The notes under the pieces were generated by a model. It made no database searches and had not been told where the DNA came from. It saw only the letters and a program-made list of their open reading frames with translations. From assembly GCA_003543135.1 (NCBI GenBank), contig DPJG01000006.1:186001-250000 (forward strand): a stretch of DNA of 64,000 nucleotides, written 5' to 3'. The stretch comes from Rheinheimera sp. (GTDB lineage Bacteria; Pseudomonadota; Gammaproteobacteria; Enterobacterales; Alteromonadaceae). Within the stretch, counting starts at the first letter, position 1; every line of letters starts with the position of its first letter. The translations under genes were made by a program, and so were the position numbers. Positions 57,141 through 64,000 of this stretch are shown here, piece after piece.

Positions 57141-57419
57141 TCAGGCCACAAAAGCCGCGACCACTGAAGCGATACAAGCAACAACAGCAGCGCAAAGTAC
57201 AACCGGGCTGCCGCGAAATGCTGCCGACCGCCAGCGAATATAGGCCAGGCCGCCAATGCAGGCCAATTGCAAAGCGAAGAGCCAAAATACCGGACCGATG
57301 CTCCCTGACAACAGGGTTGGAAAAATGGCACCTATAGCAAACGCAAAGTACGCAACACGCTGCTTTGGCGTCAGCAAAAGTAGTTCGGTGCCATGGTTTT
57401 TGTCTTTTCTGAATATCAT
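57141..57419 (-). CDS. 92-residue membrane protein
   Basis: A basic N terminus (FRKDKNHGTELLLLTPKQR) precedes three helices (VAYFAFAIGAIFPTLLSG, VFWLFALQLACIGGLAY, SPVVLCAAVVACIASVVAAFV). GGAAGG lies five bases before the ATG. Two other frames are open here but lack a ribosome site. Family unknown. Confidence 0.6.
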   Translation of the reverse strand: MIFRKDKNHGTELLLLTPKQRVAYFAFAIGAIFPTLLSGSIGPVFWLFALQLACIGGLAYIRWRSAAFRGSPVVLCAAVVACIASVVAAFVA

Positions 57420-57597
57420 TTAACCTTCCATTGTGGCCCAAGGGGCGCACACAAAAATAACCCGGTACAGATCAGGCGTATTGCGCAGTTGTTTGTCAGC
57501 AACACCTTTCACTAAAGGTTTTACTCAAATTTATCACTGCAACTTCAGTCGCTGAGCGTTGCGGCGAGCCCCCTTTACCGGCGATAAACTTTGTTTA

Positions 57598-58524
57598 TCA
57601 AATGTTGTTATTGATAAACGCCAGAATATCATGATGAATTTGTAAGTTGGTGCCGTGCCCTATACCCTGATAGGTTTTAAATACAACATTTGTATTGAAC
57701 TTCAGGTACATCTCCTGGCACAGCTGCCAGCGCTCAGGTTGCATATTGCTGCCCATCGCTGAAAAAATGACCTGCCGCTCTGATTCAGAGTAAGCATCGT
57801 CATACTTTGCAGCATCATTCGTATCATTTGCGCCCATAAAAAGAAACTGAGGAAGAGCTTTCCATGTTGAATGAGCAAATGATCCACCAGTAATTGCTTC
57901 AAAATCGTTCAGGCCCAGCGGATAATTTAATTTTTGTTCTTTTAGCGAACTGATCGGAAGCATTAAAATCCCATTAAAGCCGCCGGCGACAACAAGCTTT
58001 ATGCTGTCAGAGTGTAATAACGAGAATCTGTTTGCAAAGGTTCCTGATGCAGAGAAACCTGTCATGATCACTTTTTCGTTGACTCTTACTGAGTGCATTA
58101 ACAGCAGTTTCTTTGCCTCTTTAATCATTGCCAGCAGCTGCAGATCAATACGTTTCAGCTTCCCAGTATCAATAAGTAAAGTATCCCTATCGAGCGCATG
58201 CGTATAAGTTTGCCAATCTTGCTCACTTCTTGGGAATACAGGTATTAAAATGGGCGCTTTTAATTGTGTTGATAGCCAGGGGCCAATCGCATTTCCTGAA
58301 ATAGCACTTTTTGCATTTGTGTAATGCACAGAGAAGTTGTCTGAAACTTTACCGGTATTGTTTGTCTCGACAATTTAATATTTAGTTTTTGTTTCTTCAG
58401 GTATTTTTAATAAGAATGGATAATAAAACCCTTTCTCTGGCGCTGCATCTACCTCAATCACTGTGTCAGCACAACAACATTGACTGAATAACAAAAATAA
58501 TAGGAATCCAAGCTTCACTTGCAT
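57598..58524 (-). pseudogene. Alpha/beta hydrolase gene interrupted by an in-frame TAA
   Basis: From ATG 58524 (strong AAGGA before it) the frame encodes a signal peptide (LGFLLFLLFSQCCCADT) and KGFYYPFLLKIPEETKTKY. It then meets TAA at 58375-58377, and the same frame continues IVETNNTGKVSDNF into the hydrolase core. The core has the nucleophile in MTGFSASGTFANRF and a histidine in GIGHGTN. No frame change is needed; TAA differs from Leu codon TTA by one base. Read alone, the downstream part (from a GTG at 58329) has no ribosome site. It is either a real nonsense mutation or a base error. Confidence 0.75.
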
Positions 58525-58597
58525 TTTATATCCTTATGCAAAATATCCTGGCAGTGCAGCTAAAGCCGCCAGCACAATCGCCTTGTTATAAACAAGG

Positions 58598-58819
58598 TTA
58601 ACCACGGACTGCCATCGACGCAGAATCTATATCTTTTTTAAACAACAGCACCAGCAGATAAAGCAGAGCAAAAGGTGGAATAACAGCGAGCAACATACCA
58701 GGCACAGCCACCAAAACCGGCGTCTGTGTTTTATGGCGACTGAGGTAATAGCTGAATACGCCTGTCACCAGCATCAATACGACGATAAATTGGTCAATCA
58801 CTATTGCACTGATATTCAT
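58598..58819 (-). CDS. 73-residue two-helix membrane protein
   Basis: Two helices are seen (DQFIVVLMLVTGVFSYYLS and VLVAVPGMLLAVIPPFALLYLLVLLF). A strong GGGAGG lies before the ATG. It is upstream of the interrupted hydrolase gene. Function is unknown. A perfect inverted repeat CCTTGTT/AACAAGG follows its stop. Confidence 0.65.
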   Translation of the reverse strand: MNISAIVIDQFIVVLMLVTGVFSYYLSRHKTQTPVLVAVPGMLLAVIPPFALLYLLVLLFKKDIDSASMAVRG

Positions 58820-58848
58820 CTGAAACCTCCCACTTTATTACAGCAGCG

Positions 58849-59427
58849 TTAAACCGAACCTTGCAGCGACTTTGCACTGCCAGTATTGGCGGCTAGCAGC
58901 CGTGCACGCATCTGTACAAGCGTGACCAGATAAGCAGCAATCACCACGACTGCACAGGCTGTCACCCGATAGTCCGGCAATGCAAACCAAACCGCAACCA
59001 ACCCCAGGCTGCGGCCAATCGCGTGTTGCACGCCAAGCGGATGGGCAATGATCCAACCATAGATAACCCAGTGCAGTCCAAGGCCTATGCCTATGCTGAG
59101 CGGAATAAATTGGGGGACGATGAGAAACAGCGGGATATGCAGCGCCCAGAGCAAATTCACCATCAGTACAGCGGCCGCCATAAGTCTGGCCAGTGGATTG
59201 GTATTACCAAGTAATTCTTCACCCCGCGCCCTGGCAATTACAATGGCCAGCGGAAAAATAGCCCCGGTAGCAAACACCAGCGCAAAGATGGCCGTCCTCT
59301 GAGGAAGTATCATCCCCAGAACTGCAATCACAGCCCAGACAATTGCGCCTGCCATAGGTAATGCCAGTGAGCCTTTTGAGCGGGCGTCAAAATCAGCGCG
59401 AAGTTGGTTTAAAGTTTCGGGCAGCAT
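58849..59427 (-). CDS. DUF7010-like multi-pass membrane protein
   Basis: The 192 residues start MLPETLNQLRADFDARSKG and hold six helices (GAIVWAVIAVLGMIL, AIFALVFATGAIFPLAIVI and others), with LGVQHAIGRSLGLVAVW near the end. This matches the uncharacterised DUF7010 pattern as I recall it. AAGGA precedes the ATG at 59427. It is the first gene of the minus-strand membrane-protein run. Confidence 0.65.
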   Translation of the reverse strand: MLPETLNQLRADFDARSKGSLALPMAGAIVWAVIAVLGMILPQRTAIFALVFATGAIFPLAIVIARARGEELLGNTNPLARLMAAAVLMVNLLWALHIPLFLIVPQFIPLSIGIGLGLHWVIYGWIIAHPLGVQHAIGRSLGLVAVWFALPDYRVTACAVVVIAAYLVTLVQMRARLLAANTGSAKSLQGSV

Positions 59428-59885
59428 ACAAATTCCTTCTATGTGCGAATAATGGCAGCAAAAAGAGAAGCCAGAGGTGATAACCTGGCTCAATTCAATA
59501 TTTAACAAAAAGTTACACTAACGTAAAAACAATATAGTCTCAAGCACTTGTAGATGATTGAGCACTGTAACAGCAATGCAGGTGCGCTGCAGTCAGGCCA
59601 TTGTGCAGCATCATTTTGATATTGTCAGTGGGAAGCCCCTCCCCGCCTGGCAAAGACTGCAACGGCTACGGTATTTCGGTGGTGTATTGAGCAGATGCGC
59701 CATCAACACCAGCAACAAATAGCGGCCTCTGATTTGAGCAGGGTCTTGAAGTATCACAGGGGAAAAAGAAGTCACTTGAGCGGCGCAACAAGTGACTCGC
59801 CTGGCCTGGTGAACACCTGGCCAGGCGTTATACAAAGTGAGCAAAAACCAGGCGTGCTTTAACTAAAGCGGCAGCGCAAGGCAGG
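59428..59885. other. Intergenic region with two adjacent hairpins
   Basis: I support no gene in these 458 bases. A short frame on the minus strand (59611-59844) lacks a ribosome site. The region holds GTCACTT...AAGTGAC (59771-59796) and directly after it a long hairpin (see the repeat entry), lying between the cysW stop and the membrane-protein cluster. Confidence 0.5.
59797..59827. repeat. 14-bp-arm inverted repeat next to a smaller hairpin
   Basis: The arms CGCCTGGCCTGGTG and CACCTGGCCAGGCG pair at 13 of 14 positions around AA. No T run follows on either strand, so it is not a simple terminator. It could be a boundary of transferred DNA, a repetitive palindromic element or an RNA processing site. 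Confidence 0.55.
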
Positions 59886-60785
59886 TTACTCTACCTGCCT
59901 TAACCTGGCAGCTTCGGCATAATCTTTGGCGGCGCGCCATTCCAAAGTGCTTTTAAGCAGCAGCGTCAACAGTGCCAATAACGCCAGCAAGGACGACACG
60001 GCAAAAGCGGCGGCAAACTGGTATTCGTTATAAAGAATTTCGATATGCAGTGGCATGGTGTTGGTTTGTTCGCGGATCTTGCCCGACACCACAGAAACAG
60101 CACCAAACTCGCCCATAGCGCGGGCGTTACATAAAATAATGCCGTACAACAGCGCCCATTTAATCGAAGGTAAAGTCACCCGCCAAAAGGTTTGCCAGCC
60201 GTTGGCGCCTAAGGTCAGCGCTGCTTCTTCCTGCTCGCGGCCCTGCTCCTGCATCAAAGGGATCAGTTCACGGGCGACATAAGGAAAGGTGATAAAAATT
60301 GTCACCAGCACTATGCCTGGCACGGCAAACATCACACCTAAGTCGTGCTCGTTCAGCCATTCCCCCCACCAACCGCGGGCGCCAAAAATCAGCATAAAAC
60401 TTAAACCGGCAATCACAGGCGACACCGCAATAGGCAAGTCGATTAAAGTGATTAATAACTGCTTGCCGCTAAAACGGAATTTGGCAATGGCCCAGCTGGC
60501 CGCCAGACCAAAAATCACATTACAGGGCACTGCTATCAGCGCTGCTATTAGGGTAAGTTTTATCGCATGAGCAGCGGCAGGTTCGGTAATAGCAGCCAGA
60601 TACACACCCCAGCCTTTGGCAAAAGCTTCACCAAACACAATCACCAGCGGCAATAACAAAAACAAGGTTAAAAACCCAAGCGCCAGCGCCGTTAATAACC
60701 ATCTTAACCACAAAGGTTCGGCCGTGGCTTTACGTAGTTGCGCTGCGGGCACAGTGTTTAAGCTGTTTAATTCAATCACACTCAT
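59886..60785 (-). CDS. cysW: Sulfate ABC transporter permease CysW
   Basis: This 299-residue inner-membrane protein has six helices and the EAA loop ([25 protein letters not shown]) that docks with Cys[21 protein letters not shown] is a CysW marker. Its ATG overlaps the cysT stop (ATGA), so they are coupled. It imports sulfate or thiosulfate with CysT, Sbp and the CysA encoded at 42.5 kb. Confidence 0.95.
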   Translation of the reverse strand: MSVIELNSLNTVPAAQLRKATAEPLWLRWLLTALALGFLTLFLLLPLVIVFGEAFAKGWGVYLAAITEPAAAHAIKLTLIAALIAVPCNVIFGLAASWAIAKFRFSGKQLLITLIDLPIAVSPVIAGLSFMLIFGARGWWGEWLNEHDLGVMFAVPGIVLVTIFITFPYVARELIPLMQEQGREQEEAALTLGANGWQTFWRVTLPSIKWALLYGIILCNARAMGEFGAVSVVSGKIREQTNTMPLHIEILYNEYQFAAAFAVSSLLALLALLTLLLKSTLEWRAAKDYAEAARLRQVE

Positions 60786-61624
60786 TTTGCCCCACCCTGT
60801 CTTTGGTTGCTCCAGTGCTGCAATGCATTAATCAGCAGCAATAACAAAAATGAAATCAGCAGCATCACAGTGCCAAGCGCGGCGGCGCCGGCGTAATCGT
60901 ATTGCTCCAGCCGCGACATAATCAGCAGAGGCGTAATTTCAGTGCGAAACGGCATATTGCCACTGATAAACACCACAGAGCCGTATTCGCCGATAGCGCG
61001 GGCAAATGCCAGGGCAAAACCTGTCAGTAAAGACGGAATAAGCGCCGGAAATATCACTCGGCAAAAAGTTTGTAAGCGGTTGGCCCCTAAGCTGGCCGCT
61101 GCTTCTTCCAGCTCTTTATCAATGTCTTCCAGCACCGGCTGCACTGTGCGCACCACAAAAGGCAAACCAATAAAAATAAGCGCCAGCGTCACGCCAAAAG
61201 CGCTGTAAGCCACCTTAATACCAAGTGCATGAAAATATTGGCCAATCCAGCCGTTGGGTGCATAAAGTGCGGTTAAGGCAATACCGGCCACTGCCGTTGG
61301 CAAGGCAAAAGGTAAATCCACCAGCGCGTCCACCACTTTTTTACCAGGAAAGCTATAACGCACCAGCACCCAGGCCACCAGCAAACCAAAGACCAAGTTC
61401 ACCAGCGCTGCCACCAAAGAAGCGCCAAAAGTCAGCTGGTAACTGGCAATGGCCCGCTCTGTGGTTACCACTTGCCAGAAATCAGCCAGGCTTAACTCAA
61501 AACTTTTTAACAGCAACGCCGACAGTGGAATAAACACAATCAAACTTAAATAAAAGGTGGTAAAGCCCATCGACAGGCCAAAACCGGGTAACACCGATTT
61601 TTTACGTTTGGAAAAAAAGCCCAA
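60782..61624 (-). CDS. cysT: Sulfate ABC transporter permease CysT, TTG start
   Basis: This 280-residue protein has six helices, [20 protein letters not shown] at the start and an EAA loop ([20 protein letters not shown]), then [20 protein letters not shown]. The family N terminus needs the basic MGFFSKRKK part, which is only reached from the TTG at 61624. GAGGTGA precedes it. It pairs with CysW as the sulfate channel. Confidence 0.93.
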   Translation of the reverse strand: MGFFSKRKKSVLPGFGLSMGFTTFYLSLIVFIPLSALLLKSFELSLADFWQVVTTERAIASYQLTFGASLVAALVNLVFGLLVAWVLVRYSFPGKKVVDALVDLPFALPTAVAGIALTALYAPNGWIGQYFHALGIKVAYSAFGVTLALIFIGLPFVVRTVQPVLEDIDKELEEAAASLGANRLQTFCRVIFPALIPSLLTGFALAFARAIGEYGSVVFISGNMPFRTEITPLLIMSRLEQYDYAGAAALGTVMLLISFLLLLLINALQHWSNQRQGGAK

Positions 61625-61747
61625 GGCTCACCTCATACAAAATGTAACTGTTGTTGGTTATGGATAGCGCCCGGCCGCTGTGCCGGGCTTGATTTTGTGT
61701 GTTTTTGCTGCCAGCTGCCGCCTTCACAAGCGCGAACAACAACCGCC

Positions 61748-62743
61748 TTAACGGTAAATGCTGTCAAAAATGCCGCCTTCAGCAAAATGCGTTTGCTGCA
61801 GTTTGGCCCAGCCGCCCAAATCGTCAGCACTGACTAACTTCATTGCCGGAAACTTATTGGCAAATTCAGCGGCAACCTTGCTATCGACCGGCCGGTAATA
61901 ATGTTGCGCCACAATACGTTGTGCTTCCGGGCTGTATAAATATTCCAGATAAGCCTGGGCTAAAGCTAAATTGCCTTTTTTCTGTGCACGTTTGTCCACC
62001 ACAGCCACTGAAGGCTGCGCCAGCACCGACACCGAAGGCACTACAATTTCTACCTGATCGGCCCCTAACTCGTTGACGGCTAAAAAGGCTTCGTTTTCCC
62101 AGGTCAGCAGCACGTCGCCTATGCCACGCTGCACAAAAGTAGTGGTAGAACCGCGCGCGCCCGAGTCCAGCACCGGCACATTACGGTAAATTTTGCTGAC
62201 AAAAGCTTTGGCTTCTTCGTCACTCTGGCCCTGAGCCTTGGCATAAGCCCAGGCGCCGAGATAATTCCAGCGGGCACCACCCGAAGTTTTTGGATTGGGG
62301 GTGATCACATCCAAACCGTCACGGGTTAAATCGTGCCAATCGGTAATTTCCTTGGGATTGCCTTTACGCACCAAAAACACAATGGTCGAAGTGTAAGGTG
62401 CACTTTGGTGTGGCAGGCGGTTTTTCCAGTCGGCAGGCAATAAACCGGCTACTTTGGCCAGGGGGTCAATGTCCACTTCCAGCGCCAGCGTCACCACGTC
62501 GGCACGCAGGCCATCCAGCACGGAACGGGCCTGACTGCCGGAGCCGCCATGCGACTGCTCAACTTTAACGGTGCCGCCGGTTTTGGTCTGCCAGTAGGCA
62601 GCAAAAGCTTTGTTGTAGTCGCGATATAGTTCGCGGGTGGGGTCGTACGACACATTCAGCAGCGTTTGTTCTTTGGCAACTAACGGCAGTGCTGTACTGA
62701 ATGCCGCCAGCAGCAAAGCAACCCACAATGACTTTCTTTTCAT
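61748..62743 (-). CDS. sbp: Periplasmic sulfate-binding protein
   Basis: A signal peptide ([18 protein letters not shown]) precedes [20 protein letters not shown], the typical start of mature sulfate-binding proteins, then [33 protein letters not shown] and [11 protein letters not shown]. The ATG at 62743 has AGGA upstream; a GTG is one codon earlier. It delivers sulfate to CysTW. A met-box palindrome lies about 54 bases before the start. Confidence 0.95.
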   Translation of the reverse strand: MKRKSLWVALLLAAFSTALPLVAKEQTLLNVSYDPTRELYRDYNKAFAAYWQTKTGGTVKVEQSHGGSGSQARSVLDGLRADVVTLALEVDIDPLAKVAGLLPADWKNRLPHQSAPYTSTIVFLVRKGNPKEITDWHDLTRDGLDVITPNPKTSGGARWNYLGAWAYAKAQGQSDEEAKAFVSKIYRNVPVLDSGARGSTTTFVQRGIGDVLLTWENEAFLAVNELGADQVEIVVPSVSVLAQPSVAVVDKRAQKKGNLALAQAYLEYLYSPEAQRIVAQHYYRPVDSKVAAEFANKFPAMKLVSADDLGGWAKLQQTHFAEGGIFDSIYR

Positions 62744-62796
62744 CACTTTATCCTGTGCAGCCTGGTTGCCGCGCCAAATCTCAAAACTGGATATTC

Positions 62797-62812
62797 AGAC
62801 GTCTGAACATCT
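62797..62812 (-). promoter_or_regulatory. MetJ-type met box pair before sbp
   Basis: AGACGTCT at 62797-62804 equals the met-box consensus at all eight positions and sits in the perfect palindrome TTCAGACGTCTGAA. The adjacent GAACATCT matches five of eight. MetJ binds two or more tandem met boxes. It lies about 54 bases before the sbp start codon. Confidence 0.6.
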
Positions 62813-62907
62813 TCTTATTGGCGCAGACTAAAACAATTCACACAAGATAAAAAGAATCAAAAAGTACTTCTCTATATCAAAAAGAAATATGGCCGGGGTT
62901 AATTCGC

Positions 62908-64000
62908 TTACACAGCGCCAAAACGAGCCTGAATGCCAGGCAGACTGCCATCTGAATACAACCAGCGTCCTTGTGCCATCACGGCTTTTATCGTCAGCGT
63001 AGTTTTATCCAGCAGCACTAAATCGGCATCTGCCCCCACTGCAATCTTGCCTTTTTTCGGCAGTTTTAAAATGCGCGCCGGGTTTTGTGTCACCACCTGC
63101 AACGCAATTTCAGTGGGCACGCCCAGCCTGATAGCGTCTGCCACTTCTTCATACAAGGACGCAATACGCCCTTCACCCAGGCCAATAAAGTTATTGTTGC
63201 TGTCAAATTCCGGTAACGAAGCGTTGGCGTCGGAGGAAAAACTAATGTTGTTAATATTCACCCCTTGTTGCCAGGCCTGCAGCAAGGCGTCGGCGCATTT
63301 AATTTCGCCCTGGGCTAAATCCTGCGCTGTGGTGCTGGTGGTAAAGTCGATATAGCCGCCGGCTGCCACATAAGTAAAACCCATCTGCAGCAAATGCTGG
63401 TTGCGGTTGATATGGGTGGGATAAAACTGAGTCAGCGGAATATCGCTGCTTTGCGCAACCTCGTGCAATAAACTGAGGCCGGCAGCGGCAGAACCCACAT
63501 GCACACTGACAATACCGGCTTTACCCGCCAGCATACCGCCGACTCTGGCTTGTGATGCCAGTTTTTTCAGCTCATCGGCAGTGGGTTGGGACGAACGGTG
63601 GTCAGCAATCGCCACCTCCCCCACGCCAATAAACTTATCAATCAGCACCAGGTCTTCCATCACGTCGGCCATTAAAGTGCGGGCCGGAATTTGATAAGAG
63701 CCGGTGTAACAATAACAAGTCACGCCAAGCTCGTTAAAAGCGCTGGCCTTGGCCAATAAGTTGGTTAAGGTACGGGTGACAGCGTCTGTGCCCAGCACCC
63801 CCACCAAAGTGGTGACGCCGGCGCGTGCGGCATCGGCAAACTGCATCTCTGAAGTACGGGTGGTAAAACCACCTTCGCCACCGCCACCAATAATATGCGC
63901 CAGTGAATCAACAAAACCAGGTACCAGCAAACAGCCGCTGGCTTCCAGCTCAAAAACTTCAGCGCCCTGAATATCCAGCTGCTGAGCCAAACCAGCAATC
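62908..64000 (-). CDS. iadA: Isoaspartyl dipeptidase (amidohydrolase), 5' end outside window
   Basis: The gene runs off the right edge of the window, so its N terminus is missing. The visible 364 codons include the IadA marker HIIGGGGEGG, the GEVAIADHRSSQP segment with the bridging acidic position, histidines in VSVHVGS and QFYPTHINRN, aspartate in SFSSDANASLP and NPARILKLPKKGKIAVGADADLVL. Typical IadA has HxH before GGGGEGG; this one reads SLAH, so the first metal histidine is leucine. It removes isoaspartyl residues from peptides. Whether the change leaves it active is unknown. Confidence 0.85.
   Translation of the reverse strand, partial: IAGLAQQLDIQGAEVFELEASGCLLVPGFVDSLAHIIGGGGEGGFTTRTSEMQFADAARAGVTTLVGVLGTDAVTRTLTNLLAKASAFNELGVTCYCYTGSYQIPARTLMADVMEDLVLIDKFIGVGEVAIADHRSSQPTADELKKLASQARVGGMLAGKAGIVSVHVGSAAAGLSLLHEVAQSSDIPLTQFYPTHINRNQHLLQMGFTYVAAGGYIDFTTSTTAQDLAQGEIKCADALLQAWQQGVNINNISFSSDANASLPEFDSNNNFIGLGEGRIASLYEEVADAIRLGVPTEIALQVVTQNPARILKLPKKGKIAVGADADLVLLDKTTLTIKAVMAQGRWLYSDGSLPGIQARFGAV

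Noticed and set aside
59611-59844. A 77-residue minus-strand open frame
   Set aside because: No ribosome site, cysteine- and arginine-rich composition, and it spans the two hairpins; probably a chance frame.
52783-59900. An integron gene-cassette array, suggested by many small same-strand unknown genes and fragments like TAACAAGG or GGCGTTATAC
   Set aside because: Genes overlap or lie too close for attC sites, no repeated 60-130 base attC with matching core sites was found, and no integrase is present.

Overview
The window looks like chromosomal DNA of a heterotrophic aquatic gammaproteobacterium. GC content is mid-range, glutamine-rich proteins are common, and the gene set includes ArfB, Rof, RmuC, a CydAB-type quinol oxidase, a TonB/ExbB/ExbD set, a MetJ-like site and FNR/Fur-like boxes. 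The overall feel is Alteromonadales/Rheinheimera-like. This is inference from gene content only; there is no rRNA here to settle it. I saw no tRNA, rRNA, insertion sequence, prophage or CRISPR array.

Layout. 0.1-8.2 kb: a membrane-anchored winged-helix/PD40 regulator divergent from a penicillin-binding-type serine hydrolase, a DUF3592 protein, and an NtrC-type response regulator paired with a membrane histidine kinase. 8.3-12.7 kb: a cioAB-type quinol oxidase operon behind a perfect FNR box, with a 39-residue small ORF upstream and a 59-residue subunit-like ORF downstream, then a CBS protein and a stand-alone ParS/MbcA-type toxin-binding protein. 12.9-18.6 kb: prolyl oligopeptidase lipoprotein, an unrecognised membrane protein and a TonB-dependent receptor. 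18.9-28.3 kb: a three-gene signalling block made of a 2184-residue pseudokinase/AAA/GAF/histidine kinase/REC/REC/HPt protein, a REC-GGDEF diguanylate cyclase and a REC-kinase-REC-HPt hybrid.

28.3-37.1 kb: EamA transporter, small hydrolase, solute-binding protein, RmuC, glutathione reductase and a GGDEF/EAL protein. 37.4-43.5 kb: a methylenetetrahydrofolate reductase-like enzyme behind MetJ-like boxes, tonB-exbB-exbD behind a Fur-like box, a small membrane protein behind a second Fur-like box, YjdM, ArfB, a 40-residue small ORF and cysA. 43.6-52.7 kb: kinase, short-chain dehydrogenase, AraC/GyrI regulator, methyltransferase, soluble PAS chemoreceptor, CoA-transferase, Rof, PspC and a trypsin-like protease. 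52.8-59.4 kb: a run of small, mostly membrane proteins all on the minus strand. Several are shorter than 60 codons, some overlap by ATGA, and one hydrolase gene is split by an in-frame TAA. 59.9-64.0 kb: sbp-cysT-cysW on the minus strand behind a consensus 8-bp met box, and a 5'-truncated isoaspartyl dipeptidase.

How it fits together. Sulfate uptake is split: permeases and binding protein lie at 60-63 kb and the ATPase at 42.5 kb. Methionine/sulfur control (met boxes at 37.4 and 62.8 kb), iron control (Fur-like boxes at 38.6 and 40.7 kb) and oxygen control (FNR-like boxes at 8.3, 11.2 and 12.7 kb) can be proposed from operator-like palindromes. The most unusual parts are the 9.4-kb phosphorelay/c-di-GMP block and the small-membrane-protein cluster.
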